A stretch of DNA of 64,000 nt from Nibricoccus aquaticus. Lineage in GTDB: Bacteria; Verrucomicrobiota; Verrucomicrobiia; Opitutales; Opitutaceae. Where the stretch lies: contig NZ_CP023344.1 of the NCBI RefSeq assembly GCF_002310495.1, positions 620,001 through 684,000 on the forward strand, read 5' to 3'. Of the stretch, positions 8,632 through 17,875 are shown one piece after another (within the stretch, counting starts at the first letter, position 1; each line of letters opens with the position of its first letter). Below the pieces are notes generated by a model. That model made no database searches and was not told the origin of the DNA. It saw only the letters and a list, made by a program, of their open reading frames with translations. The position numbers were made by a program, and so were the translations under genes.

Positions 8632-9147
8632 TCAGGCGCCGCCCCTAGGCGGCCTGCCAGAAACGGTCGGCTCGGGCCGCATTTTCAACGCATGCATCGA
8701 GCCTCCCACGACCAGCGCGGCACCAATGATCAGAAGGTTTTTCACGATGTACTGCCCCTCCATCGTCAGACCGAAAGGAAACTGCGTGAAACATACTTTG
8801 GGGAGCACGATCAACGGCAGAAACGTCCCGGGGAGCTGCAAAAATAAGAGCAGCAATCCCACCCGCAACAGCGGTCGGAAAAGCAGGCACACGCCAATCA
8901 CCATCTCCCAAATACCCAGCAGCGGCACAAACACGTCGGGCGAAAACCAATACACCGTTCGGCGTACAATATCGTCAGCCGGGCTCGCCCCAAACGTTTT
9001 GAGCGCACCGAACCAGACAAAGATCACCGCTAGCGCTATCTGAAGCATCGGCACGCCGTGACGCCGCATCCAGTCGATGACCTTCCCATCGACTGCGCGC
9101 AGCGAAGACACCAGTGGTTTGAAAAACGGAAAACGCGGCACGCCCAA
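8632..9147 (-). CDS. DoxX-like integral membrane protein
   Basis: A protein of up to 171 residues with about four hydrophobic segments (LQIALAVIFVWFGALKTFG; VFVPLLGIWEMVIGVCLLF; LLRVGLLLLFLQLPGTFLPLIV; YIVKNLLIIGAALVVGGSM). The FVWFGALK and IWEMVIGVCL segments resemble DoxX/YkgB-type membrane proteins. Function unknown. The start is uncertain: the longest frame begins with TTG at 9147, a GTG lies at 9141, and the first ATG is at 9069. A GC hairpin GCCGCC/GGCGGC at 8638-8653 covers the last codons. Divergent from the response regulator at 9407; the 259 bases between hold no gene. Confidence 0.7.
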   Translation of the reverse strand: MGVPRFPFFKPLVSSLRAVDGKVIDWMRRHGVPMLQIALAVIFVWFGALKTFGASPADDIVRRTVYWFSPDVFVPLLGIWEMVIGVCLLFRPLLRVGLLLLFLQLPGTFLPLIVLPKVCFTQFPFGLTMEGQYIVKNLLIIGAALVVGGSMHALKMRPEPTVSGRPPRGGA

Positions 9148-9406
9148 ACTTACCGCACATCTGCCGACACGCCCATCAGGCCCAGACCTTGGGGGGCAAC
9201 CGGTAAAACTCTGCGCTCATATTGAGTGCATATTGCCATCACTCCCACCAAGCACCGGCGCAATTTGCGCTGACCCTGAATCCCATCAACCGGCCCCATC
9301 CCTTGAAATAAATTATCCACCAACGAGTTACGCATAATGCACCGTTCACGGCATCCAGTCTGCGAAGGGATACATCATCACCTCCTAAACGCTTCACCCT
9401 TCTCTC

Positions 9407-10123
9407 ATGAAATCTCTCGAAACCGCTTCGCCCTTTCTCTCATCGCCTTCCAACACGCGGCAGGCAGCCAACGCCCGCCGGATTTTTATCGTGGACGATC
9501 ATCCCGTCACCCGCGCCGGGATTTCCGCGCTGCTCACTCAACAAGGCGGCTACGTAGTCTGCGGAGAATCCGAGTCCGCCCCCAAAGCCATCGAACTGAT
9601 CCCCAAGCTCAGCCCCGAACTCGCGATCATCGACATCTCCCTCAAGACCACCAGCGGCATCGAGCTCATCAAAAATCTCCACTCCCTCGCTCCCGATCTG
9701 AAGGTGCTCGTGCTCTCGATGCATGACGAAAACCTCTACGCCGAACGCGCCCTTCGCGCCGGCGCCCGCGGTTACGTCATGAAAGATCAAGCACACGAAA
9801 CGCTCATCACCGCCGTCCGTCGCGTGCTCGAAGGCGATCTCTACCTCAGCGAAAAAATGAAAGAGCGCATGCTTCACCGTTTCGTGAGCAACAAGAGCGA
9901 CGAGCTGACTTTCTCCATCGACAGCCTGAGTGACCGGGAAATCGAAGTCCTCGGCCACATCGGCAACGGCTACAGCACCCGGCAGATCGCCGCGAAACTC
10001 AACCTGAGCGTGAAGACCATCGATTCGTACCGCGAGCATCTGAAAATCAAACTGCGCCTTGCCAAAGGCGCCGACCTCGTTCGCCACGCCATTCAATGGG
10101 TGAAAAGCGAATGCCTAGTCTGA
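9407..10123 (+). CDS. NarL/FixJ-type response regulator
   Basis: A 238-residue two-domain regulator. The receiver domain spans about residues 23-145, with an acidic pair in FIVDDHPVTRAG, the phospho-acceptor Asp in ELAIIDISLKTTSG and the conserved Lys in GYVMKDQA. The LuxR-type DNA-binding domain covers about 170-235 (LSDREIEVLGHIGNGYSTRQIA, then LSVKTIDSYREHLKIKL). The first 20 residues are Ser/Thr rich. No partner kinase is adjacent. The ATG at 9407 is used; an alternative start nearer RRIFIVDD is not evident. Confidence 0.93.
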   Translation: MKSLETASPFLSSPSNTRQAANARRIFIVDDHPVTRAGISALLTQQGGYVVCGESESAPKAIELIPKLSPELAIIDISLKTTSGIELIKNLHSLAPDLKVLVLSMHDENLYAERALRAGARGYVMKDQAHETLITAVRRVLEGDLYLSEKMKERMLHRFVSNKSDELTFSIDSLSDREIEVLGHIGNGYSTRQIAAKLNLSVKTIDSYREHLKIKLRLAKGADLVRHAIQWVKSECLV

Positions 10124-10260
10124 AGCACAGACCCGACAACGCGAGCGGCCCTTGAGAAAAATAATGATGCTGCCCCGACATGTGCGACAGACGTCCGTTC
10201 ACCGACTGGAAAAATGCCAGAAGCTCGCGAACCTCGTGCATAACTCGAGCGCGGATGAGC

Positions 10261-12360
10261 TCAGCGCTCTAGCATGAGCGCCAAGTGCCGCGAGATCGGC
10301 GGCACGGTCAGGCGCAACACACCGCCCGGATGCGAGATCGTCTGCGGCGCGGCAGGAATCCCCTTGAGCGAATCCCACCACGTGATTCGCCAAGTCCCGG
10401 CGGCCACGTCGTCAAGAATCAGCGTGGCATCCTTCACCGGCGCGGGAGTCTTCTCCGCAAAGACTCCGTCGTGTCTCCAAAGCCAGAGCGCGGCGAAATC
10501 ATCCGTGCGTTTTCCCACTGCCGAGACCAGCGGTACGGTTAGGCCGAAATCGAGTGATCCAAACTCCACCCAGTCGAGACCGCCGGTATTTTCGATGACG
10601 ATCTCGCGCTTGCCAGCGGTGATCGGCAAAGCGATTTCTCGCGGACGCTTCGCCGCTTTTTCCCCGGGCGGAAGCGCGAGCGTTTCCCAACGTTGCTCCG
10701 CGACGATCAAGCCATCGACGCTCACCCGCGCCGCCGCGCCCTTCACGCCGCCATCGGCCAACACGAGCCGGGCAGTGATATCGCGCGGCACTTCGATCCG
10801 AAACGTCACCTTCGGCGGAAACCCATCCGCGACACTGTCCGGGGCACCGACGATGAAATGTGGCAGTTCCGCGACATCCGAAGTGTAGCGACCATCCGTC
10901 GGAATGTTGATCACCGCCGCCGGGCGACGCTGCCAGTGCTGCCCCGGCGTGAGTACGAGCGGCTGCCGACGCGCACTCTCGATCCTCGGTGAAAAACTCA
11001 CGAGCGGGCCGCGCGGCTTCGCATTTATCGCGGCGACAAACCGCGCAACCGCCCCGAGTTCGCCGAGGCGTTTCGCCGCGATCAACTCGGCGCCCAGCCA
11101 CGGCTGCGCCGCGTAGCGCGCATCGCCCATCAGCCCCGCCCAGACCGGCGGCACGATGAGCAGCCCGGATTTTTTCACGCGTTCAGACACACGCATGTGA
11201 TCCTCGCCCACCTCCCCATAAAACACCGGCCGGTCCAGTTGAGCGGGCTTCACATCGAAACGCTGCGGCGACGCAATCATGTCGGGCGCATAGAGGTGCG
11301 GCTGGTAATAATCCATCGCCGCATAGATCGGGCTGTGCAGCTCCTCCGTGCTCGTCGTGATCAAGTGCCCATAGACATCGAGAGAGCGGATGTACGTCGC
11401 CATCTCGGAGTGCCACGCGGCGACAGCCGCGACGTCGTTGTCTTTGGACAGCGCGTCAACCCAGTGAACTTCATTAAAAAGTTCCCACGCCAGAATCGCC
11501 GGTGAGTAGCCCCAGCGGGCGACGATGTAGCGGTACTTGAGCTGCGTGATCCCGCGCGCGACTGGCGACGTGAAAAACTCGCCGGGCGTTTTCAGGAAAC
11601 CGCCATTGGCGGCATTCCACGGATTCTGCGCCCAGTTGGGATTCGCGCCCGTCGTGTACTGGCCGTGGTGCTGGAGCACGAGCTGCACGTACACGCCGCG
11701 CTCTTCCGCGTGCTCGAGCAGCCGGTCCCACTCCGCCGCCACGCGCAGATCGAGAATGCCGGGAGGCGGCGACTTGCCCGCATTATCCGAAAGCCAGTCG
11801 AGATTAAGACCGCCCCAATGACACATCCACACCCGCGTCCAGTTGAGGCCGTGCTTTTGAAAATCAGCGAACGCCTTCCGATAAAAATCCAGCTGCCCGC
11901 CCGGTGCCCAGGCGAGATTGGCACCGACCGGCGCGTATTCACGTCCATCGGACAAGATAAAGTGCTGCTTGTCGGAAGGATCGATCCTCACCGAGGCCCG
12001 CATCTGAACATCTTTCACCTCCTGCCTCGCGTAGCCGAACGCATTAGTCCGCAGCTCTTGGACATTCCCCTCGATCCGCTCAGTCACTTTCCCAAGAGCG
12101 TATGCACCTCTTTCCTCCGCACGTACACGCACCGCAAATGTTGCATCGCCCGCGAAATAAACGGGCAACAGAAGCGTGCGGCTCGACGGCGTGATCACCT
12201 CGGCCCAGAGATCGCGGCTGAAGGGATTACGCGCATCCTCCGGCAGCGTGAATTGAAAGGTCACCGGCGCGGCGGCCGCCAGCGAACGTGAAGCGAGCCC
12301 GGCGAGAGCGGCAGTGAGGATCAGCAGGACGAAAGACAGGCGGCGCGGCACGGAGGACAT
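10261..12360 (-). CDS. secreted GH5-like glycosidase with N-terminal DUF5060-like domain
   Basis: A 699-residue exported protein: basic start, then a hydrophobic signal (LSFVLLILTAALAGLASRSLAAA). Residues 32-105 look like the DUF5060 beta-sandwich found before GH5-like barrels. The barrel runs to about 430, with candidate acid/base E297 in AWELFNEVHW and candidate nucleophile E383 in VFYGEVGEDH. The last 200 residues are beta-rich with HVLGE-like carbohydrate-binding character. Endo-mannanase is the likely activity given the neighbouring beta-mannosidase, but cellulase-type substrates are possible. A TATACT box at 12387-12392 (minus strand) may be its -10 element. Confidence 0.8.
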   Translation of the reverse strand: MSSVPRRLSFVLLILTAALAGLASRSLAAAAPVTFQFTLPEDARNPFSRDLWAEVITPSSRTLLLPVYFAGDATFAVRVRAEERGAYALGKVTERIEGNVQELRTNAFGYARQEVKDVQMRASVRIDPSDKQHFILSDGREYAPVGANLAWAPGGQLDFYRKAFADFQKHGLNWTRVWMCHWGGLNLDWLSDNAGKSPPPGILDLRVAAEWDRLLEHAEERGVYVQLVLQHHGQYTTGANPNWAQNPWNAANGGFLKTPGEFFTSPVARGITQLKYRYIVARWGYSPAILAWELFNEVHWVDALSKDNDVAAVAAWHSEMATYIRSLDVYGHLITTSTEELHSPIYAAMDYYQPHLYAPDMIASPQRFDVKPAQLDRPVFYGEVGEDHMRVSERVKKSGLLIVPPVWAGLMGDARYAAQPWLGAELIAAKRLGELGAVARFVAAINAKPRGPLVSFSPRIESARRQPLVLTPGQHWQRRPAAVINIPTDGRYTSDVAELPHFIVGAPDSVADGFPPKVTFRIEVPRDITARLVLADGGVKGAAARVSVDGLIVAEQRWETLALPPGEKAAKRPREIALPITAGKREIVIENTGGLDWVEFGSLDFGLTVPLVSAVGKRTDDFAALWLWRHDGVFAEKTPAPVKDATLILDDVAAGTWRITWWDSLKGIPAAPQTISHPGGVLRLTVPPISRHLALMLER

Positions 12361-12442
12361 GACTCGGTTAATCCATTAGAAGTTCAAGTATAGGCCGGGT
12401 AGCGACGCAGTCCGACGATGAGAACGCACGCGCCATGTGGGC

Positions 12443-12480
12443 AAAAAAAAGACAAGGCGACCCCTCAGTCGCCTTGTCTT
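12443..12480 (-). terminator. rho-independent terminator of the TonB-dependent receptor
   Basis: Perfect 12-bp stem: AAGACAAGGCGA (12449-12460) and TCGCCTTGTCTT (12469-12480), 8-base loop. On the minus strand it is followed by a run of eight T (plus-strand A-run 12443-12450). It lies 108 bases after the receptor stop and ahead of the glycosidase gene, so the glycosidase probably has its own promoter or depends on read-through. Confidence 0.9.
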
Positions 12481-12587
12481 CATGCAAGCGTCCGTACCCG
12501 CGGACTGCCTGCGATCTACCGATAACACCCCCGCGACGCGCTCAAACGAGGAGGGAAGCGCGCCGCGTTGGTAATTTAAGCAAACGA

Positions 12588-15500
12588 TCAGAAGGAGAAC
12601 GTATTGGTGATCTGCCAAGTCATACCTTCCTGAATGCGTTGAGCTGCCGGGGAACCGTCAGGCTGAACACTGATCGGGGTCAGTCCCACATCTTCGCCAA
12701 CATTCCGAATGTTACCCTGGATGCGCCATTTGATCTTAGGGCTGAGCTGACGCTCGTAACCAATCCAAAGATCGGCGTGCGCTTCAGAGTCTCCGTAGAT
12801 CGGCTGGTTCACATCTAGTTTAACGTTGTTGGGATCGGTTGGCGTAGGAGCCTTGGTCAGGCGGTAGCCAAGGATGGCACCATCCTGCCAGCGATAACCA
12901 CCACCGACATTCACGCCCTTCAGGAAGCTGCGGCTGAAGTTGTAATTCGTGACCACATTGAATGCCCATGGACGAACTTCAGATGCGGACTGACCATCCT
13001 GCTCAAGCTGGAAGATGTAAGCAGCATAGACGTTGTTATTGTAGTTATTCCGGAATGTTCCGGTGGTGTCACCGGCCCACCACGTGCGGAGATCGCCCGC
13101 AGGACCAGCCAGGCGCTGATGCGTGCTTTCGATGAATGTCGACAAGGCTTTGCTCAGATTCGTACGGCTGGCCGTCGTCTTCGATGCATTGAAGGTCACG
13201 TTCCAGTTGTTGGTGGGACGAGCGGTGAGTTCGAGTTCATAGCCCTCGGAAACGTTGTCGATGGTGCCGACGGGATACATGCCGCGGATCTTACCTGCAC
13301 CCGCTGCTTGAACGCCGCCTGGACCGCTGGAAGGGCTCCAGCCACCGCCAATGTAACTCGAATAGGGAGCGCTCCAATTACCGGAGGCCGCTGATGACTT
13401 TAGGTTAGCGACGTTCACATTGATACCATAGGCATCGTAGAACGACTGAGGCTGCATGCTATTGATCCACGCGAGTGATGCCGCGATTTCAGCAGCATCG
13501 ATCGATGCACCGGCAGGGTCACGTGGCATCGCACCATAGGCCGTGTTCGCGCCGCCATTGCTCACGGGTTGATTTGCCCAATCCCAATACCATGCGCCGC
13601 CAGAGGTATCGTTACCGGTCAAACCAATCATGTTGGCCGTGGCAGAAGCCGCACCCCACGCTTCTGCGAGATAGAGCCAGTAGGTATTGCTGCCCAAGGT
13701 CGAAACCTGGGGATCACCCGAGAGATTGGCATCCTTAACCGTGGTCTCGTATTTGACGACCTTCAGCGACACACGGTTATCAAGTGTGCTCAAGACGACG
13801 CCGTACTCTTCGGTTTCACCACGAGCATTATCAATACGGTTACCTTGGTAATCAACGCGGTTTTCGGCACGGAAGTTTTCCGATTTGTTATAGGTGAGAC
13901 TGATGTCGGAGTCCCATGGCAGGTTTTTTTTGATGAACTTGGGCGTATGGACAACCACACCCCAACTGCGGCTTGTACCTTCGCTCACATCAGATGGGGC
14001 TGTGAGGATCTCATAATTCATCGATGCCACGCCAGTAACCGAGTTGGCTGGCGCGTTCGCGCTGTAAGACTTAACTTTGTCTGTGCGATAGCCGTAGGTT
14101 GGGACAACCATTCCATCCCAGAGATAGCCCTGCCACGTAAAGCCTTTGGAATCGATTACAGTCTTCAGCTTGGTGCCGTCTGTGTAGAGCTGATTGATGT
14201 CACCATTGTCTGCATTCAGAATATTTACGGCAGTATTGGTCCAACCGACATAGTTGGCTGGATTCTCAGACTCATAGGACTCAGGTGGGTTAGCCAAATT
14301 CGTGTAGAAGGGATTTCTCCACGGTGTGGCTGGATTCACATATCCTGGATCGGCTGGATTAGTGGGACGCTTCCAATGAGAATCGTAGTACTTAACGATG
14401 GTCTGCCCGCTGGGCGATTGGCGTGCGTTGATGTTGCTTATGCCCGCACCGGCCGCTGAAGAGCGACCGCTCAGATTATCGCTCAGGTAAGAAATCCAAT
14501 CAACTTGGCGGAAGCCCTGGGAGATGTTCGCGGTTTCATTATTCATCAATGCCCAGTTGGCATCCGTAGCGTAACGCAGAAAATTGCGAGATTCAGCATT
14601 TTTGGTATCACGAGAACCAACGACATTAAAGACATGCCGGCCAAGAAGATCGCTCAGCCAGGATTTCTCCATGTAATCAGAAGCGCGGACTTCGGCGAAT
14701 CCTGTGAGGCGGAAATTTTCGCGCTCAGAGAAACTCTCATTGTTACCATAGTGGCCAGAACTTCCGACATAAGCACGACCTACGTTTGGATTCGGAATAG
14801 ACATCCCATAGGCTGCAGGGCCGTCGATTAGATTGAGATTATTATCAATCGAGATGAACGGCGTGTCGGACAAATTCATGGCCTGCTTGCTATCGTAGGA
14901 CTGCTTGTCCCAAACGGCCTGAAAGCCCAGACGCCCATTGAAGAAAGTCTGTGACACATCCAAATTGTAGGATGTCCAACCCTCTTTTTCGTACTTGTTA
15001 GGACCGTCGATCAAGTAGTTGTAGAAATCAAAGATCGAGGTATCGGTAAGGCTCTTATCCTTGTAATAATTTTTTTGAGCACCGGGATACGGATTGGTCA
15101 AGCCGAGGGCGTTCGCCCGTATTTCGGCATTTTTCGTATAAGTGTTATATCCGTTGATGCTCACTTGATGAGCAAAGGGAAATCCATCTATACCGCCATC
15201 AATGCTGCCGGTATTGCTGAGCGCCCAGCGCGTGCTCATGTTGGATTGTTGCACCAAAAACGGAGCCCCAGAGTTGGCGTTGTACCAGAATACTGGATCA
15301 GCGCTGCCTAAACGGGCCATGGTCGCATTCATCCAAGGATTCCAAACCGCAGCGCCACCGATCCATCCCATGTTCGCATTGCCGTTTGCTCCATTTGTTA
15401 GAGCAGTTGATTGAAACTGCCACGCATCGTAAGCCTGACGATTGATCGCGGGCTGAGTCGGATCCAATGGATTTGAAGAAGACGTCGCGAAATACGGCGT

Positions 15501-16400
15501 GATCTGATCGATCGGCGCCATTGTGCGAGGGCGGTTAGCATCCACCTTTCCTTTTTCAAAATTGGCTTTGATGGAGGTGTGCGCCGAATCACCGAAGAGC
15601 TTAGGGTCGAACCGGACTACGCCAAAGATGCGCCTGTCGTGATTGTACGCAGGATCTTGGCGGTACTTCGTGTCGTCATCAAGCGCTGCGACTCGGATCG
15701 CCAGCTGATCTTTCACCAATACATGTCCGACATCCAAAGAGTAACGGACGCTGCCGAAACTACCGATACGGTTTTCGACCTTCCCCTCGTTCTTCCGCAT
15801 ATTGGGAGTGATCGTCTGCGTGTTCACGATACCAGCAGGACTACCCACGCCGAAGAGAATCGAGTTCGGGCCGCGCTGCATATCGACTCGATCAACGATG
15901 TAAGAATCCCACGGGATATCAGTTTGGAAATAGTCACGGGTGTTGTCAGCCGAGTCCAAACCGCGAACACGCGTGTTTTGATTCGGTTTCAATAGAGCCG
16001 AGTTTTCTTTAAGGCCGTTGCCTCCGCCCAGACCGCCGAAGTTACCTTGGATGCCGCCCACTTCCGTGTTGGTGGTAAAGACCAGCAGGCTTTGTTGATT
16101 GGTCGCTCCAGTATCCTGAAGAAACTTGGACGTAACGACACTGATGGAAGATGCAATGTCGCGGAGATCCGTCCGCACTCGGGTACCGGCAAGCGTGCTG
16201 CTTGCTTTGTAGGAGTCTTTGTCCTCCGCAGCTTCAACAGTGAACGGAGACAAGATGATCGTCTCTTCTTCAACAGCAGGGGTATCGGTAGAGGCGGCTG
16301 GAGCCGCCGGAGCAGTCTGCGCCGCAAGGTATGGCGAGAATGCAAGGCATAGCGCAGAAGTGACGCTCAAAGCGCCAGCCCGCGCGACGGGGCGTTTCAT
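12588..16400 (-). CDS. TonB-dependent outer-membrane receptor
   Basis: A 1270-residue receptor. A signal peptide (about residues 1-27, ending in YLAAQ) is followed by an Ala/Pro linker, the acidic EEETIILSPFTVEAAED segment, and a plug domain from about residue 60 (TLAGTRVRTDLRDIASSISVVTSKFLQDTGA; then VDRVDMQRGPNSILFGVGSPAGIVN). The rest is beta-barrel ending in the aromatic ITNTFSF. It should import a glycan fragment or siderophore using TonB energy; neighbours point to manno-oligosaccharides. No SusD-like gene is adjacent. Base composition is visibly less GC rich than its neighbours. A promoter lies upstream and a strong terminator downstream. Confidence 0.93.
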   Translation of the reverse strand: MKRPVARAGALSVTSALCLAFSPYLAAQTAPAAPAASTDTPAVEEETIILSPFTVEAAEDKDSYKASSTLAGTRVRTDLRDIASSISVVTSKFLQDTGATNQQSLLVFTTNTEVGGIQGNFGGLGGGNGLKENSALLKPNQNTRVRGLDSADNTRDYFQTDIPWDSYIVDRVDMQRGPNSILFGVGSPAGIVNTQTITPNMRKNEGKVENRIGSFGSVRYSLDVGHVLVKDQLAIRVAALDDDTKYRQDPAYNHDRRIFGVVRFDPKLFGDSAHTSIKANFEKGKVDANRPRTMAPIDQITPYFATSSSNPLDPTQPAINRQAYDAWQFQSTALTNGANGNANMGWIGGAAVWNPWMNATMARLGSADPVFWYNANSGAPFLVQQSNMSTRWALSNTGSIDGGIDGFPFAHQVSINGYNTYTKNAEIRANALGLTNPYPGAQKNYYKDKSLTDTSIFDFYNYLIDGPNKYEKEGWTSYNLDVSQTFFNGRLGFQAVWDKQSYDSKQAMNLSDTPFISIDNNLNLIDGPAAYGMSIPNPNVGRAYVGSSGHYGNNESFSERENFRLTGFAEVRASDYMEKSWLSDLLGRHVFNVVGSRDTKNAESRNFLRYATDANWALMNNETANISQGFRQVDWISYLSDNLSGRSSAAGAGISNINARQSPSGQTIVKYYDSHWKRPTNPADPGYVNPATPWRNPFYTNLANPPESYESENPANYVGWTNTAVNILNADNGDINQLYTDGTKLKTVIDSKGFTWQGYLWDGMVVPTYGYRTDKVKSYSANAPANSVTGVASMNYEILTAPSDVSEGTSRSWGVVVHTPKFIKKNLPWDSDISLTYNKSENFRAENRVDYQGNRIDNARGETEEYGVVLSTLDNRVSLKVVKYETTVKDANLSGDPQVSTLGSNTYWLYLAEAWGAASATANMIGLTGNDTSGGAWYWDWANQPVSNGGANTAYGAMPRDPAGASIDAAEIAASLAWINSMQPQSFYDAYGINVNVANLKSSAASGNWSAPYSSYIGGGWSPSSGPGGVQAAGAGKIRGMYPVGTIDNVSEGYELELTARPTNNWNVTFNASKTTASRTNLSKALSTFIESTHQRLAGPAGDLRTWWAGDTTGTFRNNYNNNVYAAYIFQLEQDGQSASEVRPWAFNVVTNYNFSRSFLKGVNVGGGYRWQDGAILGYRLTKAPTPTDPNNVKLDVNQPIYGDSEAHADLWIGYERQLSPKIKWRIQGNIRNVGEDVGLTPISVQPDGSPAAQRIQEGMTWQITNTFSF

Positions 16401-16488
16401 AGGGATGTTTGGGTTAGGGGGTGTGAGATCAGATCCCGGGGAGGATCATGCCACTCCGCAGACAGAGTCAGGACGTGGCAGTGTGGCG

Positions 16489-16517
16489 AATATAACGTCG
16501 GCACATGACAATGTGAA
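16489..16517 (-). promoter_or_regulatory. sigma-70-type promoter of the TonB-dependent receptor
   Basis: On the minus strand, TTCACA (16512-16517) and TATATT (16489-16494) are separated by exactly 17 bases, each close to the TTGACA/TATAAT consensus. Transcription would start near 16482, giving an untranslated leader of about 80 bases before the ATG at 16400. Confidence 0.6.
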
Positions 16518-16526
16518 TGAGTTCAC
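16513..16526. promoter_or_regulatory. operator-like dyad overlapping the receptor -35 box
   Basis: GTGAA (16513-16517), spacer TGAG, TTCAC (16522-16526). The dyad overlaps the -35 hexamer, where a regulator would control polymerase access. The neighbouring XylR-type protein is the obvious candidate, but this is inference from position. Confidence 0.4.
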
Positions 16527-16644
16527 TTGCACCGCAATTAAGATTGGTTGCCGTACTCAAATCATAGAGCTGAAACCGTCTCGCTCAGCGCGTTTACGAG
16601 GGGAAAATCTCACGCCGCGTGAAAAAAGCAAAGCCGCTGCAAAC

Positions 16645-17811
16645 TTAGTTCCCACTCTTCGTCTGAACTTTCTTGCGGTAACTTCCCGGGGCTTCGCCGG
16701 TGATGCGCTTGAAGACGACGCACATGTACTCCACATGCTCGAAGCCGGTGAGCTCGGCGATCTTCTTCAGAGGGAAATCGGTCTCGAAGAGCAGCTGACG
16801 GATTTTCGCTACCTGTACGCGGCGGATCTCCGCCTGCGGTGAACGACCCAAGTGTCGGCGGAATTTTTTCTCCAGCTGGCTGCGAGATGCGTACGCATGT
16901 TTGAGCACTTCCTCGACGCTGATGCCGTGGCAGGCGTGTTCGCGAATGTAGCTGAGCGCAGCGGCCACGTTCTTGTCGTCAATCGCGAGGATGTCGCTCG
17001 ATTGGCGCGTCACGACGCCGAGCGGCTCGATGCGACGATCCATCACGACGTCCTTCTTCCCTCCGCTCATGAGCAACGCGAGCGTTTCGGCCGCATGATA
17101 ACCGGACTGAAACGCATTCGGCGCGACACTGGAGAGCGGCGGGTAAGCGAGCTCGCAGCGGATAGTGTCGTTGTTAGCGCCGATGACGGAGATCTCTTCA
17201 GGTACAAGCAGTCCTGCGGTCTGCGCGGCGGCGATGACTTGAAGCGCGCGCATATCAACGCAGGCCATGATCCCGGCGGGCTTGGGAAGCCGGCGAAGCC
17301 AGGCAGCGAGCGCAGTGGTCTGCTTCGCATCCCAGAACGGTGTGAGATCTCCCGGGTATTCGACATCGAATACTTCACAGCCATGTCCACCGAGACGAAG
17401 CGCTTCCACAAAACCGTCGCGGCGTTCGCAGGCCCAGGCATCGGTAGAGAAACCGCAGAAACCGAAGTTTCGGAAGCCGCGCTCCATGAAATGCTCGGCG
17501 CCCTGATGGCCGATACCGGTGTTGTCCGGGCGGATTTTCGGGACGCCGGGGTTGAGCGGCGTGTCGTTGAGATCAACGAGCGGGATCTTCAGCTCGGCAC
17601 AACTTTGCAAGAGCGCGGGCGTAGTGTGGCGGCTGATGACGCCGTGCCATTTTTTGCTGCGCAGCCACTGCGGATCATGCTCCGCGCGGGCCTCATCATC
17701 GAGGAAGGCTGCCCAGGGGCGGTGCGATCGTTCGTACTGCGCGATGCCCTTGAGCATCGCGGTGCTTTCTTCGAAGCGCGTGAGGAAAACGAGCAGGACT
17801 TGGGGTTTCAT
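16645..17811 (-). CDS. XylR-type transcriptional regulator (sugar-binding domain plus AraC HTH)
   Basis: A 388-residue regulator. The N-terminal 270 residues resemble the periplasmic-binding-protein/LacI effector fold (VLLVFLTRFEESTAMLKGIAQYERSH; GIMACVDMRALQVIAAAQTAGLLVPEEISVIGANND). The last 100 residues are an AraC-type double helix-turn-helix (ISVEEVLKHAYASRSQLEKKFRRHLGRSPQAEI; KKIAELTGFEHVEYMCVVFKRITGEAPGSYRK). This layout matches XylR of E. coli. It should sense a sugar and control the mannan genes around it. It lies 64 bases after the symporter gene, probably in one transcript. Confidence 0.9.
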   Translation of the reverse strand: MKPQVLLVFLTRFEESTAMLKGIAQYERSHRPWAAFLDDEARAEHDPQWLRSKKWHGVISRHTTPALLQSCAELKIPLVDLNDTPLNPGVPKIRPDNTGIGHQGAEHFMERGFRNFGFCGFSTDAWACERRDGFVEALRLGGHGCEVFDVEYPGDLTPFWDAKQTTALAAWLRRLPKPAGIMACVDMRALQVIAAAQTAGLLVPEEISVIGANNDTIRCELAYPPLSSVAPNAFQSGYHAAETLALLMSGGKKDVVMDRRIEPLGVVTRQSSDILAIDDKNVAAALSYIREHACHGISVEEVLKHAYASRSQLEKKFRRHLGRSPQAEIRRVQVAKIRQLLFETDFPLKKIAELTGFEHVEYMCVVFKRITGEAPGSYRKKVQTKSGN

Positions 17812-17875
17812 GCCGGGTACGCGCGCAAGTTGCGCGGCGGTTCACGGGCAGGCAACCGGCAATCAGTGGCGAGCG

